From: an uncultured Acetatifactor sp.
GTDB lineage: Bacteria > Bacillota > Clostridia > Lachnospirales > Lachnospiraceae
Length of the DNA stretch: 64,000 bases
Direction of reading: 5' to 3'
NCBI GenBank assembly: GCA_910579755.1
Contig: CAJTVB010000003.1
Location: 49,891 to 113,890 of the forward strand
Each line of letters begins with the position of its first letter. Position 1 is the stretch's first letter. Under the pieces are notes generated by a model, which did not search any database, was not told the origin of the DNA, and saw only the letters and a program-made list of their open reading frames with translations. Below are positions 34,341 through 42,275 of the stretch, piece by piece. Both the position numbers and the translations under genes were made by a program.

Positions 34341-35645
34341 TCATGGTGTAAAGCCCAGCACTTCCACGCCCCTTTGAACCGCCTCATTTTTCATAAATAG
34401 GTTCCAGACATAATCACATTCATAATTGGCAATCATCAACAGGGAGATTCCCTTATCAATTCCGATATAATCATTGTCAAACCATCCCTGATCCAGATTA
34501 TAGGCATCCTTCAGCCCGTATTCGCCCATGAGCTCCGGAAACGTCATGTAATGCTTCAACGCCGCCGTAGATTCCTCCGGAGTAAAGGGCATGGAGCCGA
34601 TGGCTCCCGCGGGCGCTATGGTTCCGCTGGATTCATGGGCTTTGTTATCCGTCCCTGAGGGCGGAGCCCCCTGCAGGCCATTGTAGCCGTCCCTGGTATC
34701 ACAGGCCGTAAGGCCCCAGGCATTCTCCCCATAGGTTTCCCAGGTTTCCTGCTGATCAATGCAGAATTGCCGGGCTGCCAACGTGGCTTGCACGGAATTT
34801 TCATACCAGTCCGTTCCCTTTTCATCCTTCAATCCGCGAAAATCCACAAAGGCGTGGGAATACTGATAGGTAAATATGGATCCGAACCAGGAATGGATAA
34901 ACTCATAATCGCCATAGCTTCCTTTGAGACGGTTAAAGCTGTAATAAGGCTTACTATCCAAAGGATAGGTGGGTGAGCCTGCACTTAGCACATAAAGCAT
35001 CAGCTGTTCCGCATAAACATCCCAGTGCCCCGCAAATTCCCCTTCGGAGGAAAGCCCCATGTAAAACATGTTCCGGGAACTGTCCAGGAAATAATTCCAA
35101 TCCACTCTCTCATACAGCTGTGCCGCCTTCTCCTGTATGGAGCCCCCGAAATATTCTCCCGCGGTGATGGCTCCGCACAGCAGAATCCCCGTGTCAATCA
35201 CGGAGATCTCACTGCCGGTGGCCGGATTGCCGTTCAGCATATTGATAAAGTGATATAAAAAACCATTGTCATTTTTCAGGGAAAGCACCGTATCCAGGGT
35301 CTTCTCCACCCTTTCCCGGCCCTCCTCCTCGGTGATCCAGCCTTTGTGGATCCCGTAGGGAATGGCCGCCAGAGCAAACCCTGTGGAAGCAATGCTGGCC
35401 ACATTTCTGGCGCCGGGATACCGGTCCCGCACCATTCCGAAGGCGCCGCTGTCCTCGTCTGTCTGTGCCAGCTCCCACAGATACCGGAAGCACCCCTTTG
35501 CTTCCTCCTCCACCTCCGGATCCAGAAGCACCGTATTCTCTGATTCCCCGGAAGTGTCTGTATCTGTGGAAGCCTCCCCCGACGGTCCCGACTGGCATCC
35601 GGCCAGAAGAACTGCCAATGTCAGGAACAGGCACAGGAAACGCAT
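34341..35645 (-). CDS. GH144-like surface lipoprotein, predicted endo-beta-1,2-glucanase
   Basis: A 434-residue lipoprotein of the same glycoamylase-like PF10091 type as the cytoplasmic enzyme at 14774-16006. The signal MRFLCLFLTLAVLLAG is followed by the lipid Cys at residue 17. Conserved parts are GFLYHFINM, SEISVIDTGILLCGA, HWDVYAEQLMLY and YIGIDKGISLLMIANY; the last reads IANY where the paralogue has LENY. It probably cuts extracellular beta-1,2-glucan for uptake by the transporters. The start at 35645 gives a normal lipoprotein signal; an upstream ATG at 35708 has a better GGAGGG site but would add 21 residues with pentapeptide repeats. Confidence 0.8.
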   Translation of the reverse strand: MRFLCLFLTLAVLLAGCQSGPSGEASTDTDTSGESENTVLLDPEVEEEAKGCFRYLWELAQTDEDSGAFGMVRDRYPGARNVASIASTGFALAAIPYGIHKGWITEEEGRERVEKTLDTVLSLKNDNGFLYHFINMLNGNPATGSEISVIDTGILLCGAITAGEYFGGSIQEKAAQLYERVDWNYFLDSSRNMFYMGLSSEGEFAGHWDVYAEQLMLYVLSAGSPTYPLDSKPYYSFNRLKGSYGDYEFIHSWFGSIFTYQYSHAFVDFRGLKDEKGTDWYENSVQATLAARQFCIDQQETWETYGENAWGLTACDTRDGYNGLQGAPPSGTDNKAHESSGTIAPAGAIGSMPFTPEESTAALKHYMTFPELMGEYGLKDAYNLDQGWFDNDYIGIDKGISLLMIANYECDYVWNLFMKNEAVQRGVEVLGFTP

Positions 35646-35660
35646 CCGGCCCTTGTGAAA

Positions 35661-35705
35661 CTTTGTTTTTAGAAACTCTGTTTCTGTATACTCTGTTTCT
35701 ATATA
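35661..35705 (-). repeat. three tandem 15-bp repeats upstream of the lipoprotein start
   Basis: On the minus strand the units TATATAGAAACAGAG, TATACAGAAACAGAG and TTTCTAAAAACAAAG follow each other directly. If translated from the ATG at 35708 they encode YIETE-YTETE-FLKTK; otherwise they lie in the leader of the lipoprotein mRNA. Confidence 0.75.
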
Positions 35706-35794
35706 CATACTCCCTCCATGCCGCCCCCTGCGGCACAAACCCGGTTCTCATGAGGCTGTCAAGTCTCAGCCCTCTGCGCCGGATTTTTTGCGGG

Positions 35795-38700
35795 TCAGTG
35801 CGTCCGCAATGTCAACTCCTCCGGAGCCTCCAGCCACTGCTGCCGGGAAAGCCTGATTCCGCCGTCCCTGTAGCGGTCCTTTTCTCCGGTTGCGGGAAGC
35901 TGCTGTGCTCCCGCCAAAAGCCGCTCCACTCCATAGCCCTCGGATCCGATCTCAAAACAAAGGGTCTTTGTTTTGTTCCAGCAGGTAAGCCGGATCTTCA
36001 GACCGTCCAGCTCCTTGGGCAGCACCGGATTCAGCTCCACCTCTTTTGCCGCCATGCGGATCCCCAGCAGATCCCGGATGACCCGGCTTAAATAGATTCC
36101 AGGACCGCTGGAATAGATTCTCCAGCCACCCTTTGCAGCGATCTCACCCTTTCGCAGCTCTTCAAAACGGCTGCTGAATTCGTACCGATCCGCCACGTCC
36201 GCATCGGAGCTGCTGAAATATGCGTTGGACTGACGAAGCGCCCCATTGGGAACCGTCTCGGAAATCAGCACCGGGTTCACCTGTAAAATCCCTTTCCACA
36301 GCTTTTCGCCTCTTCCAAGGCGGGCCATAGCCTCCAGATACCGGATGTGAGCGTGCACATAGAGAATACCAATCTCCCGGCCCACGTTGGCCGCCTGCTC
36401 CGCCCTCTGGAAGTAGACGGATTTCCCGCCGTTATAGGTTGCCGGCCGATTCATCAGCCGCACACCGTCCGGGAAGGTCAGCTCCTTACCGATCAATTCC
36501 TCATTGACCTGTGCCAGCTGCTCATCCGCAATTCCTGCGATGATGCTCCTGGTCAGAGGCAGCAGACGGTACTCTATTCCCGTCATCTCATCCAGCGGAT
36601 GCAACAAATATTTAATATGACCGATATCCTCCATTAATATGAAGCCGGCGATCACACCGTCCTTCACCAGATAACGGTAAAAATCCTCTTTCATCAGATC
36701 CGTCAGCTTCAGCAGCTCTTCTCCTGCCGGCCTCCCGGCCTTTTTCAGCTGCACTCCCAGCCGATAAATCACCTGTATGGCTAGAGCGTCCGTCCAGGCG
36801 CTGCACAGCTTCTCCTTCCATTCCGGCTTTGCAGGCTGAAGGGTATCGTCCCAATCTCCCCCCGCATAATTCACCAGGTGTGTGCCCGGAAGCATCCTTT
36901 CCCGTATACTGTCCACGGCCCGCTCCAGATGCTGCAGAATACTCTCAGGCTCCCCGTCCCGGTAGGCTGCTGTCTGGTCCAGAATCTCCAGATCTCCGCT
37001 GGCCTCCAGATAATCTCCGATACTCTTCAGAGGCCAGAACACCACGTCTCCGTGACAGTCCCCGGCCGCATAGGGATAACGGTCATACATGAAATACTGG
37101 GGCCACTCTCCCGATTCTCTGTTCTGGTGGGCGAAAATCTCCAAAAGTGTCTCCCTGGCAAGCTCCAGATGACCGGTGGAAAGGAAAAGCTCCATAGGTC
37201 CCTGACACACGTCTCTGGTTCCCCAGGCCGCCCCGCCCGACTGTTCCAGCCCGTGAGGCGCCGCAAAATGAATCATGGCGTCGTGTAAAAACCAGGGCAG
37301 GATTTCGTTCATCTGCTCCAGACGACGGTTCCCCTTCTCATTCTCAAACCGGATATCCGCCAGGAAAGAACCGTAAAAATCAAGGTAAACCTTCTCCTCT
37401 TCTTCCACAGAAAAAATTCTTTGGACCGCTGGCGCCTTTTCTCCCAGGGTTCCGCTGATAAACAGCGTCATCCGGCTGCCCGACACCTGCGCCAGCAGCA
37501 AACCGGCATTTCTCCTGCGGCCATCCTTGTAAAGACTGCCGTCGTCTTCAAAGCTGCCTTGTGTCTCCAAAAAGGCCATCCGATATTCCAGCTCCGGATA
37601 GTAGGTATTGGAAGGCTTCTCCTGGCCGGGCCGCAGACGCACACCTCTTTTGTCCTCATCATATTCAATCCGCAGTTCATTTCCCGCCAGTGCCAGGCCG
37701 AACAGGAACCGGCAGTCATAGTGCTTTCCGCCACTGCTCTCCGCCCGAAGGAGGAAGGCATTATCCCTGGCCACAGATGCTGTGACAATCAGCAGATCTC
37801 CCGGCATCGCATAATACCATCTGGAGAAGTTTAATCCCATCTCGTAGGCCGCCGGCATGGTCAGCAGACGGTATTTTCCATCCATCCGCACATAAATCCG
37901 TATCCCGTGCTGGGTGTGCAGATTCAGCGTATCCCTGACGCCGTCCAGCAGGGGATTGCTATCCACATTTCCCACCACCAGCTGGCTGGCAAATACGCCG
38001 TACATATAATTTGTCACTGCCAAAAGCTCTTTGTCCACCTTCTTTTCCGACATATGCGTCAGAAGGATATGTCCATGAGGACGCTCCATCCTCATTTCCT
38101 TTTCCTGCAGTGCTACATGGCGATGACCTGGTGTGAAAAAGCTGAGAAGCTTTCCGTCTGAGGATTCCTCCAGACTGCGCTCCGGAAACAGCCTTTCCAG
38201 CTCTTCTTTGGAAAGAGGCTCAGAAGCATAAGGCTCTCCCATTCCCTCTCCAAGCAAACAGGTCATTTCCCTGCCCTCTTCATTATCCTGCCCGGCTCCA
38301 TCCGCCGCATTCAGAGCCTCCCAGGCTTTTTTTACAAGAAGTCCTCTTTCCTCCTGTCTTTCCGGCTCTTCACAGTCCTCTGCGAAATAACCATAAAAAC
38401 CGATGCAATGCTCTCCTTCCAGCTCCAGCGCCTCTGTCTGAAGACTGATACAGGCCAGCTCATACTGGTACACCTTTGAGGGCAGCTGCTCTTTCGTCAG
38501 TGCCCAGGGATATCTTTCTTTTTTGCTTCTTAAGCCATACAGCTGAAAAGCATCCGTGGCATAGGCAATAGCTTTCACGCCCAAAGATCCCTGCTGAAGC
38601 ATGGGATGGGAACCGCCCTGATCCATATTCTGCCGGGAGGCGATCACAAAGCCCTCCTGTGTCTCGGCCACATGATGACCCAGATACTGACTCTGATAGA

Positions 38701-39145
38701 GCACATTTGCCTGAAGCGCTCCCCGATCCGCCACGCCGATATCCTGCACATAGACCAGATCACATTTTTTTCCGCTGCCGGTCAGCGACACCCTCCAGAT
38801 CCAAACGGAAGCGTTCTCGCCTTCCAGAAAATCCGTGTCTGCCGGACAAAAAGTGACACGGCAGTGAATTCCCTCAGCCTCACTTTCGTAAGAAAGCCCC
38901 GACTCCCATACCTTCATGCGCCTTCCTGCTCCGCACAGAGGATATACGGTTCTGGTACCGTCCTCCTGCCAAATGCGCAGATAAATGTTGCCCACAGGCT
39001 CTTCCGTTACGCCGGCAGGAATCTGAGTAATCACAAAATGACTCTTTGAAAATTCATGAATTCCTCCACCGGGCAAAAAGGAATAATCGGCTCCTTCCTT
39101 GCATATCCTTATAAGAGAATCCTCTGATTTATATATCTCCACCAT
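35795..39145 (-). CDS. GH94 phosphorylase, 1,2-beta-oligoglucan phosphorylase type
   Basis: A 1116-residue cytoplasmic enzyme. GH94 members phosphorolyse beta-glucans to alpha-glucose 1-phosphate. An N-terminal beta-sandwich of about 280 residues, a linker and a central beta-domain precede an (alpha/alpha)6 catalytic barrel at about 620-1010 with the motif GGDWDDTLQPA; Asp767, the last Asp of GDWDD, matches the general acid of GDWND in cellobiose phosphorylase. The Asp in place of Asn, the length and the neighbouring GH144-like and GH3 genes all point to 1,2-beta-oligoglucan phosphorylase, an enzyme of just over 1100 residues in Listeria and Lachnoclostridium. No signal peptide. The ATG at 39145 follows AGGAG. 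It is the first gene of the operon, so its promoter and operator control the whole block. Confidence 0.88.
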   Translation of the reverse strand: MVEIYKSEDSLIRICKEGADYSFLPGGGIHEFSKSHFVITQIPAGVTEEPVGNIYLRIWQEDGTRTVYPLCGAGRRMKVWESGLSYESEAEGIHCRVTFCPADTDFLEGENASVWIWRVSLTGSGKKCDLVYVQDIGVADRGALQANVLYQSQYLGHHVAETQEGFVIASRQNMDQGGSHPMLQQGSLGVKAIAYATDAFQLYGLRSKKERYPWALTKEQLPSKVYQYELACISLQTEALELEGEHCIGFYGYFAEDCEEPERQEERGLLVKKAWEALNAADGAGQDNEEGREMTCLLGEGMGEPYASEPLSKEELERLFPERSLEESSDGKLLSFFTPGHRHVALQEKEMRMERPHGHILLTHMSEKKVDKELLAVTNYMYGVFASQLVVGNVDSNPLLDGVRDTLNLHTQHGIRIYVRMDGKYRLLTMPAAYEMGLNFSRWYYAMPGDLLIVTASVARDNAFLLRAESSGGKHYDCRFLFGLALAGNELRIEYDEDKRGVRLRPGQEKPSNTYYPELEYRMAFLETQGSFEDDGSLYKDGRRRNAGLLLAQVSGSRMTLFISGTLGEKAPAVQRIFSVEEEEKVYLDFYGSFLADIRFENEKGNRRLEQMNEILPWFLHDAMIHFAAPHGLEQSGGAAWGTRDVCQGPMELFLSTGHLELARETLLEIFAHQNRESGEWPQYFMYDRYPYAAGDCHGDVVFWPLKSIGDYLEASGDLEILDQTAAYRDGEPESILQHLERAVDSIRERMLPGTHLVNYAGGDWDDTLQPAKPEWKEKLCSAWTDALAIQVIYRLGVQLKKAGRPAGEELLKLTDLMKEDFYRYLVKDGVIAGFILMEDIGHIKYLLHPLDEMTGIEYRLLPLTRSIIAGIADEQLAQVNEELIGKELTFPDGVRLMNRPATYNGGKSVYFQRAEQAANVGREIGILYVHAHIRYLEAMARLGRGEKLWKGILQVNPVLISETVPNGALRQSNAYFSSSDADVADRYEFSSRFEELRKGEIAAKGGWRIYSSGPGIYLSRVIRDLLGIRMAAKEVELNPVLPKELDGLKIRLTCWNKTKTLCFEIGSEGYGVERLLAGAQQLPATGEKDRYRDGGIRLSRQQWLEAPEELTLRTH

Positions 39146-39183
39146 TCATGTTCTCCTGTTCTTTCTGCTGAAACTGACTTATG

Positions 39184-39193
39184 GAAACGTTTC
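39184..39193. promoter_or_regulatory. LacI-type operator O1 at the transcription start of the glucan operon
   Basis: The perfect palindrome GAAACGTTTC sits right after the -10 box of the GH94 promoter, covering the expected start site, where a repressor would block RNA polymerase. The extended sequence AAACGTTTCTACTT is repeated at 39304. The in-operon LacI-like protein is the likely ligand. Confidence 0.65.
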
Positions 39194-39201
39194 TACTTGT
39201 A

Positions 39202-39230
39202 ATTTTATTTCCGTTTTGCATCATTGTCAA
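39202..39230 (-). promoter_or_regulatory. strong sigma-A promoter of the glucan operon
   Basis: On the minus strand a consensus TTGACA (39230-39225) and TAAAAT (39207-39202) are 17 nt apart. The predicted start near 39195 is about 50 nt upstream of the GH94 ATG. Confidence 0.75.
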
Positions 39231-39302
39231 TATTTTCTGATAAATAAAAATGTCTTTGTACGAAATATACAAATTCTAAAATTGATTTTGGTGTAAATAG
39301 TC

Positions 39303-39312
39303 CAAACGTTTC
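39303..39312. promoter_or_regulatory. second LacI-type operator O2, 119 bp upstream of O1
   Basis: CAAACGTTTC with the following TACTT repeats 14 bases of O1 (AAACGTTTCTACTT) in the same orientation. Two sites spaced by 119 bp around a promoter would permit repression by DNA looping, as in other LacI systems. Confidence 0.6.
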
Positions 39313-39394
39313 TACTTAATGTTATCATTTGTCCGTTTACAGCGGACATGAGGGTATCATGCAGAACAGCGGCAAGAGCTTCCGCGCAAAAAAG

Positions 39395-39433
39395 GCCTCC
39401 CGGAAAATCTGATTTACAGAAATTTCGGAAGGC
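39395..39433 (-). terminator. Rho-independent terminator after the Ham1-Nudix gene
   Basis: A 16-bp imperfect stem (GCCTTCCGAAATTTCT with AGATTTTCCGGGAGGC, read on the minus strand) is followed by TTTTTT at 39393-39388. Reading the plus strand it also has a TGTTTTTT tail. It separates the Ham1-Nudix gene from the glucan promoter. Confidence 0.85.
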
Positions 39434-39489
39434 TGTTTTTTACTATAAAAGCCCGGAATCAAAACCACAAATGCGCTCTTTGTCATTCG

Positions 39490-40641
39490 TCAGGTATAAA
39501 GGGCCGCCTTCAGCATCTCCAGCTCTTCCATCATGATGCAGTGGGGGATCCTGTTTTCCTCCACCAGCCTGACGCACTGATCAAAGTCAAACCATCTGAC
39601 TTCCTCCACCTCGGACTGCTGAAGCGTAAAATCCTTTTCCTCCCGATCCAGCCAGAGAAGGTAAATCATGCTCACCTGCCGGTCCTCAAAACGCCTGCCG
39701 TAAAATGTATCCTCGTAATGTATATATCTTTTTCCGCAGCATCGAAGCTCCTCCGCCCGGGCTGTTACCCCCAGCTCCTCCTGAAGCTCCCGCAGGGCCG
39801 AAGGAATATAATCCATCCCTGCGGGAATATGTCCCGCACTGGAAATATCAAAGCATCCGGGAAAGGAATCCTTGCCGCGGCTCCTCTTCTGCAAAAGAAC
39901 CTCCGCCCTTCCCTGACGCCTGCGGAACAGCCACACATGGGCGGTGCGGTGCCTGACGCCCCGGCTGTGGGCAAGGGTGCGTTCTATGGTCTCCCCGGTG
40001 GGATTTCCCTCCTCGTCCACCACATCCAGCATTTCCAGCCGTTTGAAGAAATCCAGAAAGCCGTCCTCCACCGCCACCCGGTCCACTTCCCCCTCCGTCA
40101 GATCGTAAAAATATTTTCCTGTCTTAATATCAACGGAAAGGCTGTCCAGAGGAAATCCTTTATTCAGAATTCGAGAATGGGGAACGGAAATCAGGCGGAA
40201 GGGCTCGCTGGCCATGCTCTCCTCCATGGCCTCCAGCACATGCTCCTCGTCCAGCACCAGACAGATGGCGTTCCGATACCTGGCGGTCAGGCCGCCGTAC
40301 TTTTCGGCCAGCCCTCCATAATACTCCAACATCTCCTGATCCGTCAGATACCTTCCGCCAACGGTTCTCACATGAACCCCCGGCTGATCTTCCTCGCACA
40401 CATTGTCAAAATACAGTCCGGAATCACAGGAAAACACCGGCATCTTGTAATATTTGTAATAGGCAAGCGCCTTTTGTCCGGCATTTTCCAATGGCGTGGT
40501 TCCATCCTCAGGCGCCTGAGGAATCCCACCCTCCATATCCGCAAGGCCCAATATTTCCAGGTTCAGCCCGGCCAGTCTTCTGCGCATGGCTTCCAGCTTC
40601 GCAGGGTTTCCCGTACCATATAACAGCTTCAATTTCCCCAT
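39490..40641 (-). CDS. fusion of Ham1/RdgB-like non-canonical purine NTP pyrophosphatase with a Nudix hydrolase
   Basis: A 383-residue two-domain enzyme. Residues 1-195 match the Ham1/RdgB family (LLYGTGNPAKLEAMRRRL, CDSGLYFDN, GGRYLTDQEMLEYYGGLA), which hydrolyses ITP and XTP. Residues 205-383 are a Nudix domain of the YfcD/IPP-isomerase-like kind (ERTLAHSRGVRHRTAHVWLF) with the box AGHIPAGMDYIPSALRELQ followed by EELG. The metal-binding REL-EE part is intact, but the first box Glu is replaced by Met. The C-terminal partner would clean another altered nucleotide or metabolite. The ATG at 40641 follows GGAGATG. Confidence 0.88.
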   Translation of the reverse strand: MGKLKLLYGTGNPAKLEAMRRRLAGLNLEILGLADMEGGIPQAPEDGTTPLENAGQKALAYYKYYKMPVFSCDSGLYFDNVCEEDQPGVHVRTVGGRYLTDQEMLEYYGGLAEKYGGLTARYRNAICLVLDEEHVLEAMEESMASEPFRLISVPHSRILNKGFPLDSLSVDIKTGKYFYDLTEGEVDRVAVEDGFLDFFKRLEMLDVVDEEGNPTGETIERTLAHSRGVRHRTAHVWLFRRRQGRAEVLLQKRSRGKDSFPGCFDISSAGHIPAGMDYIPSALRELQEELGVTARAEELRCCGKRYIHYEDTFYGRRFEDRQVSMIYLLWLDREEKDFTLQQSEVEEVRWFDFDQCVRLVEENRIPHCIMMEELEMLKAALYT

Positions 40642-40705
40642 CTCCTCTTTTTGTATGCTTTTTTCACATTATAAGCTGTCAATCCCCCGATTACAAGCAA
40701 AACAA

Positions 40706-40746
40706 ATCCCGCCCCGGGAGCCTGTCGAAAGCTCCCGGGGCGGGAT
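40706..40746 (-). terminator. Rho-independent terminator after the Gfo/Idh gene
   Basis: A 16-bp perfect stem ATCCCGCCCCGGGAGC encloses a 9-nt loop, and on the minus strand it is followed by TTGTTTTGC. It ends transcription of the upstream-lying minus-strand oxidoreductase gene at 40779. Confidence 0.8.
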
Positions 40747-40778
40747 ATTACCCCAAAGGAAAAACCTTACTCTCTCTT

Positions 40779-41843
40779 TTATTCCAACACGATCTCGCGG
40801 CCCGCGTCGGAGGAATCGTAAATCGCCTGCATAATCCGGGATGTGATCACCGCCTTGTGAATGCTGGCAGGGCTGTCCCCGCCGCCCTTGCGGACCAAGT
40901 CAATAAAGGCGTTGATCTCATTCTCATAATGGTTGGTGGACACATAGCTGGGACTGGTCTCCAAAAGAGCTCCATCCCTGGTGCTGTACATGGTATAGTT
41001 GCCGCCGTACTGCAGACGGATTCCTGCCTTATCGCCCATAAAGTCAATATACATCTCGTCCTTGCCGATATTCTGAGCCCATGCGCCATGCACGGTAATC
41101 ACCGGTCCCTCGGTGCGGACAATGGCGGATACAGAATCATCCACGTCATAGATGCCGTCCTTTACCGGAGGTCCTGCCCACATATCCACATAGGTATATT
41201 CCTCGATATTTCTTCCCAGCCTGCAGAAGGCCTGCCCCGACACTGTCCTGGGCTTGGGATCCCCGCAGCAGTACATTACAATATCCAGAAAATGTACGCC
41301 CCAGTCGATCAGCGCACCGCCGCCCGCAATGGCCTTGGTGGTAAACGCGCCTCCCAGGCCGGGTATGCTCCTGTGGGAACGGAAGCTGATATACACATGA
41401 TATACTTCCCCCAGCTCGCCGGCATCGATAGCTTTTTTGATCCTGTTTACCGCCGTGTTAAAACGGTTGCAGACGCCGATGGTCAGGATACGCCCTGTCT
41501 CCACCTGGCACTCCTGCATTTTCAGAGCCTCCGCATAGGTGCGGGCTGCAGGCTTTTCACACAGCACATCCTTCCCCGCCCGCAGAAACGCCATGGCAAT
41601 CTCCGCATGCACATTGTTCGGAGTGCAGACAGAAACTGCATCCACCTCTTTGTTGTCCAAAAGCTCCCTGTAATCCGCGACAGCCTTTCCACAGCCGTAC
41701 TGCTCTACAGCCGCCTGCGCCCTTTCGGGAATAATATCGCAGAAATACATGATCTCCGCCTCAGGATTTTTCATGTAAGCAGGGATATGCGCACTGTTGG
41801 CGATGGTTCCGCAGCCGATGACTGCAATCTTTACTTTGCTCAC
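40779..41843 (-). CDS. Gfo/Idh/MocA-family oxidoreductase
   Basis: A 354-residue NAD(P)-dependent sugar or cyclitol dehydrogenase. The Rossmann motif VIGCGTIANSAHIP follows the start, the catalytic-lysine motif is CEKPAARTY, and DWGVHFLDIVMY supplies the conserved Asp and His. A GTG start at 41843 is chosen because GGAGG lies 8 nt upstream; the in-frame ATG codons at 41849 and 41858 overlap or are too close to that site. The substrate is not known; it faces a divergent sugar-isomerase gene and a second Gfo/Idh gene across a palindromic intergenic region. Confidence 0.9.
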   Translation of the reverse strand: MSKVKIAVIGCGTIANSAHIPAYMKNPEAEIMYFCDIIPERAQAAVEQYGCGKAVADYRELLDNKEVDAVSVCTPNNVHAEIAMAFLRAGKDVLCEKPAARTYAEALKMQECQVETGRILTIGVCNRFNTAVNRIKKAIDAGELGEVYHVYISFRSHRSIPGLGGAFTTKAIAGGGALIDWGVHFLDIVMYCCGDPKPRTVSGQAFCRLGRNIEEYTYVDMWAGPPVKDGIYDVDDSVSAIVRTEGPVITVHGAWAQNIGKDEMYIDFMGDKAGIRLQYGGNYTMYSTRDGALLETSPSYVSTNHYENEINAFIDLVRKGGGDSPASIHKAVITSRIMQAIYDSSDAGREIVLE

Positions 41844-42037
41844 AGACATTACCTCCATTCTGAAATAAAAGCTTTCACCCTTCAAATACATAATACCACA
41901 AAGATGATTGCGTTACCATTCGTTTATCTTAGTTTACCATATCCTTTTCCGGCGAACAGGTTTGTGTTTCTGTTATATATAGTCTCAGTTTTTGTTTTCC
42001 CGATTTATTCCGCAAGTCACCGTTCACCCACGCCATT

Positions 42038-42097
42038 CGTCAGCCTGTCAGGTCAACTTCTCATGCAAGCATGGAATTTGACCCTGCCAGGCTGACG
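42038..42097. repeat. 60-nt imperfect palindrome
   Basis: The left arm starts CGTCAGCCTGTCAGGTCAA and the right arm ends with TTTGACC and CTGCCAGGCTGACG, its near complement; the centre contains CATGCAAGCATG. No T-run follows on either strand, so it is not a standard terminator. It resembles a small palindromic repeat or a large operator. Confidence 0.7.
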
Positions 42098-42149
42098 TGT
42101 GAACTGTAACAATCACAAATTAAGACCATACAACTCCATTCTTTTTCTA

Positions 42150-42179
42150 TTGCGGCCGTCTGCCAGTTTCTATTATAAT
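42150..42179 (+). promoter_or_regulatory. sigma-A promoter for the sugar isomerase gene
   Basis: TTGCGG (42150-42155) and a perfect TATAAT (42174-42179) are 18 nt apart, about 90 nt before the start codon. The -35 is weak, so activation may be needed. Confidence 0.45.
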
Positions 42180-42275
42180 GAAGTCATGTCAACCAAAATC
42201 CGTGTATAAGATACATTTCCCAGTTACTATGTACATTATGCACCGTACTCTGATTGAAGAAACGGAGGACCCTTT

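Larger units (their letters stand above)
41844..42275. other. divergent intergenic region with palindrome and plus-strand promoter
   Basis: This 430-bp AT-rich stretch separates the divergent oxidoreductase and isomerase genes. It contains the 60-nt palindrome at 42038-42097, a promoter toward the isomerase gene, and a pair of related GTTACCAT / GTTTACCAT elements at about 41911-41940 near the oxidoreductase that could be regulator sites. No coding frame is convincing. Confidence 0.5.

Noticed and set aside
42038..42097. Palindrome as a Rho-independent terminator
   Set aside because: No T-run follows on either strand and it lies upstream of two divergent genes, not at a 3' end.
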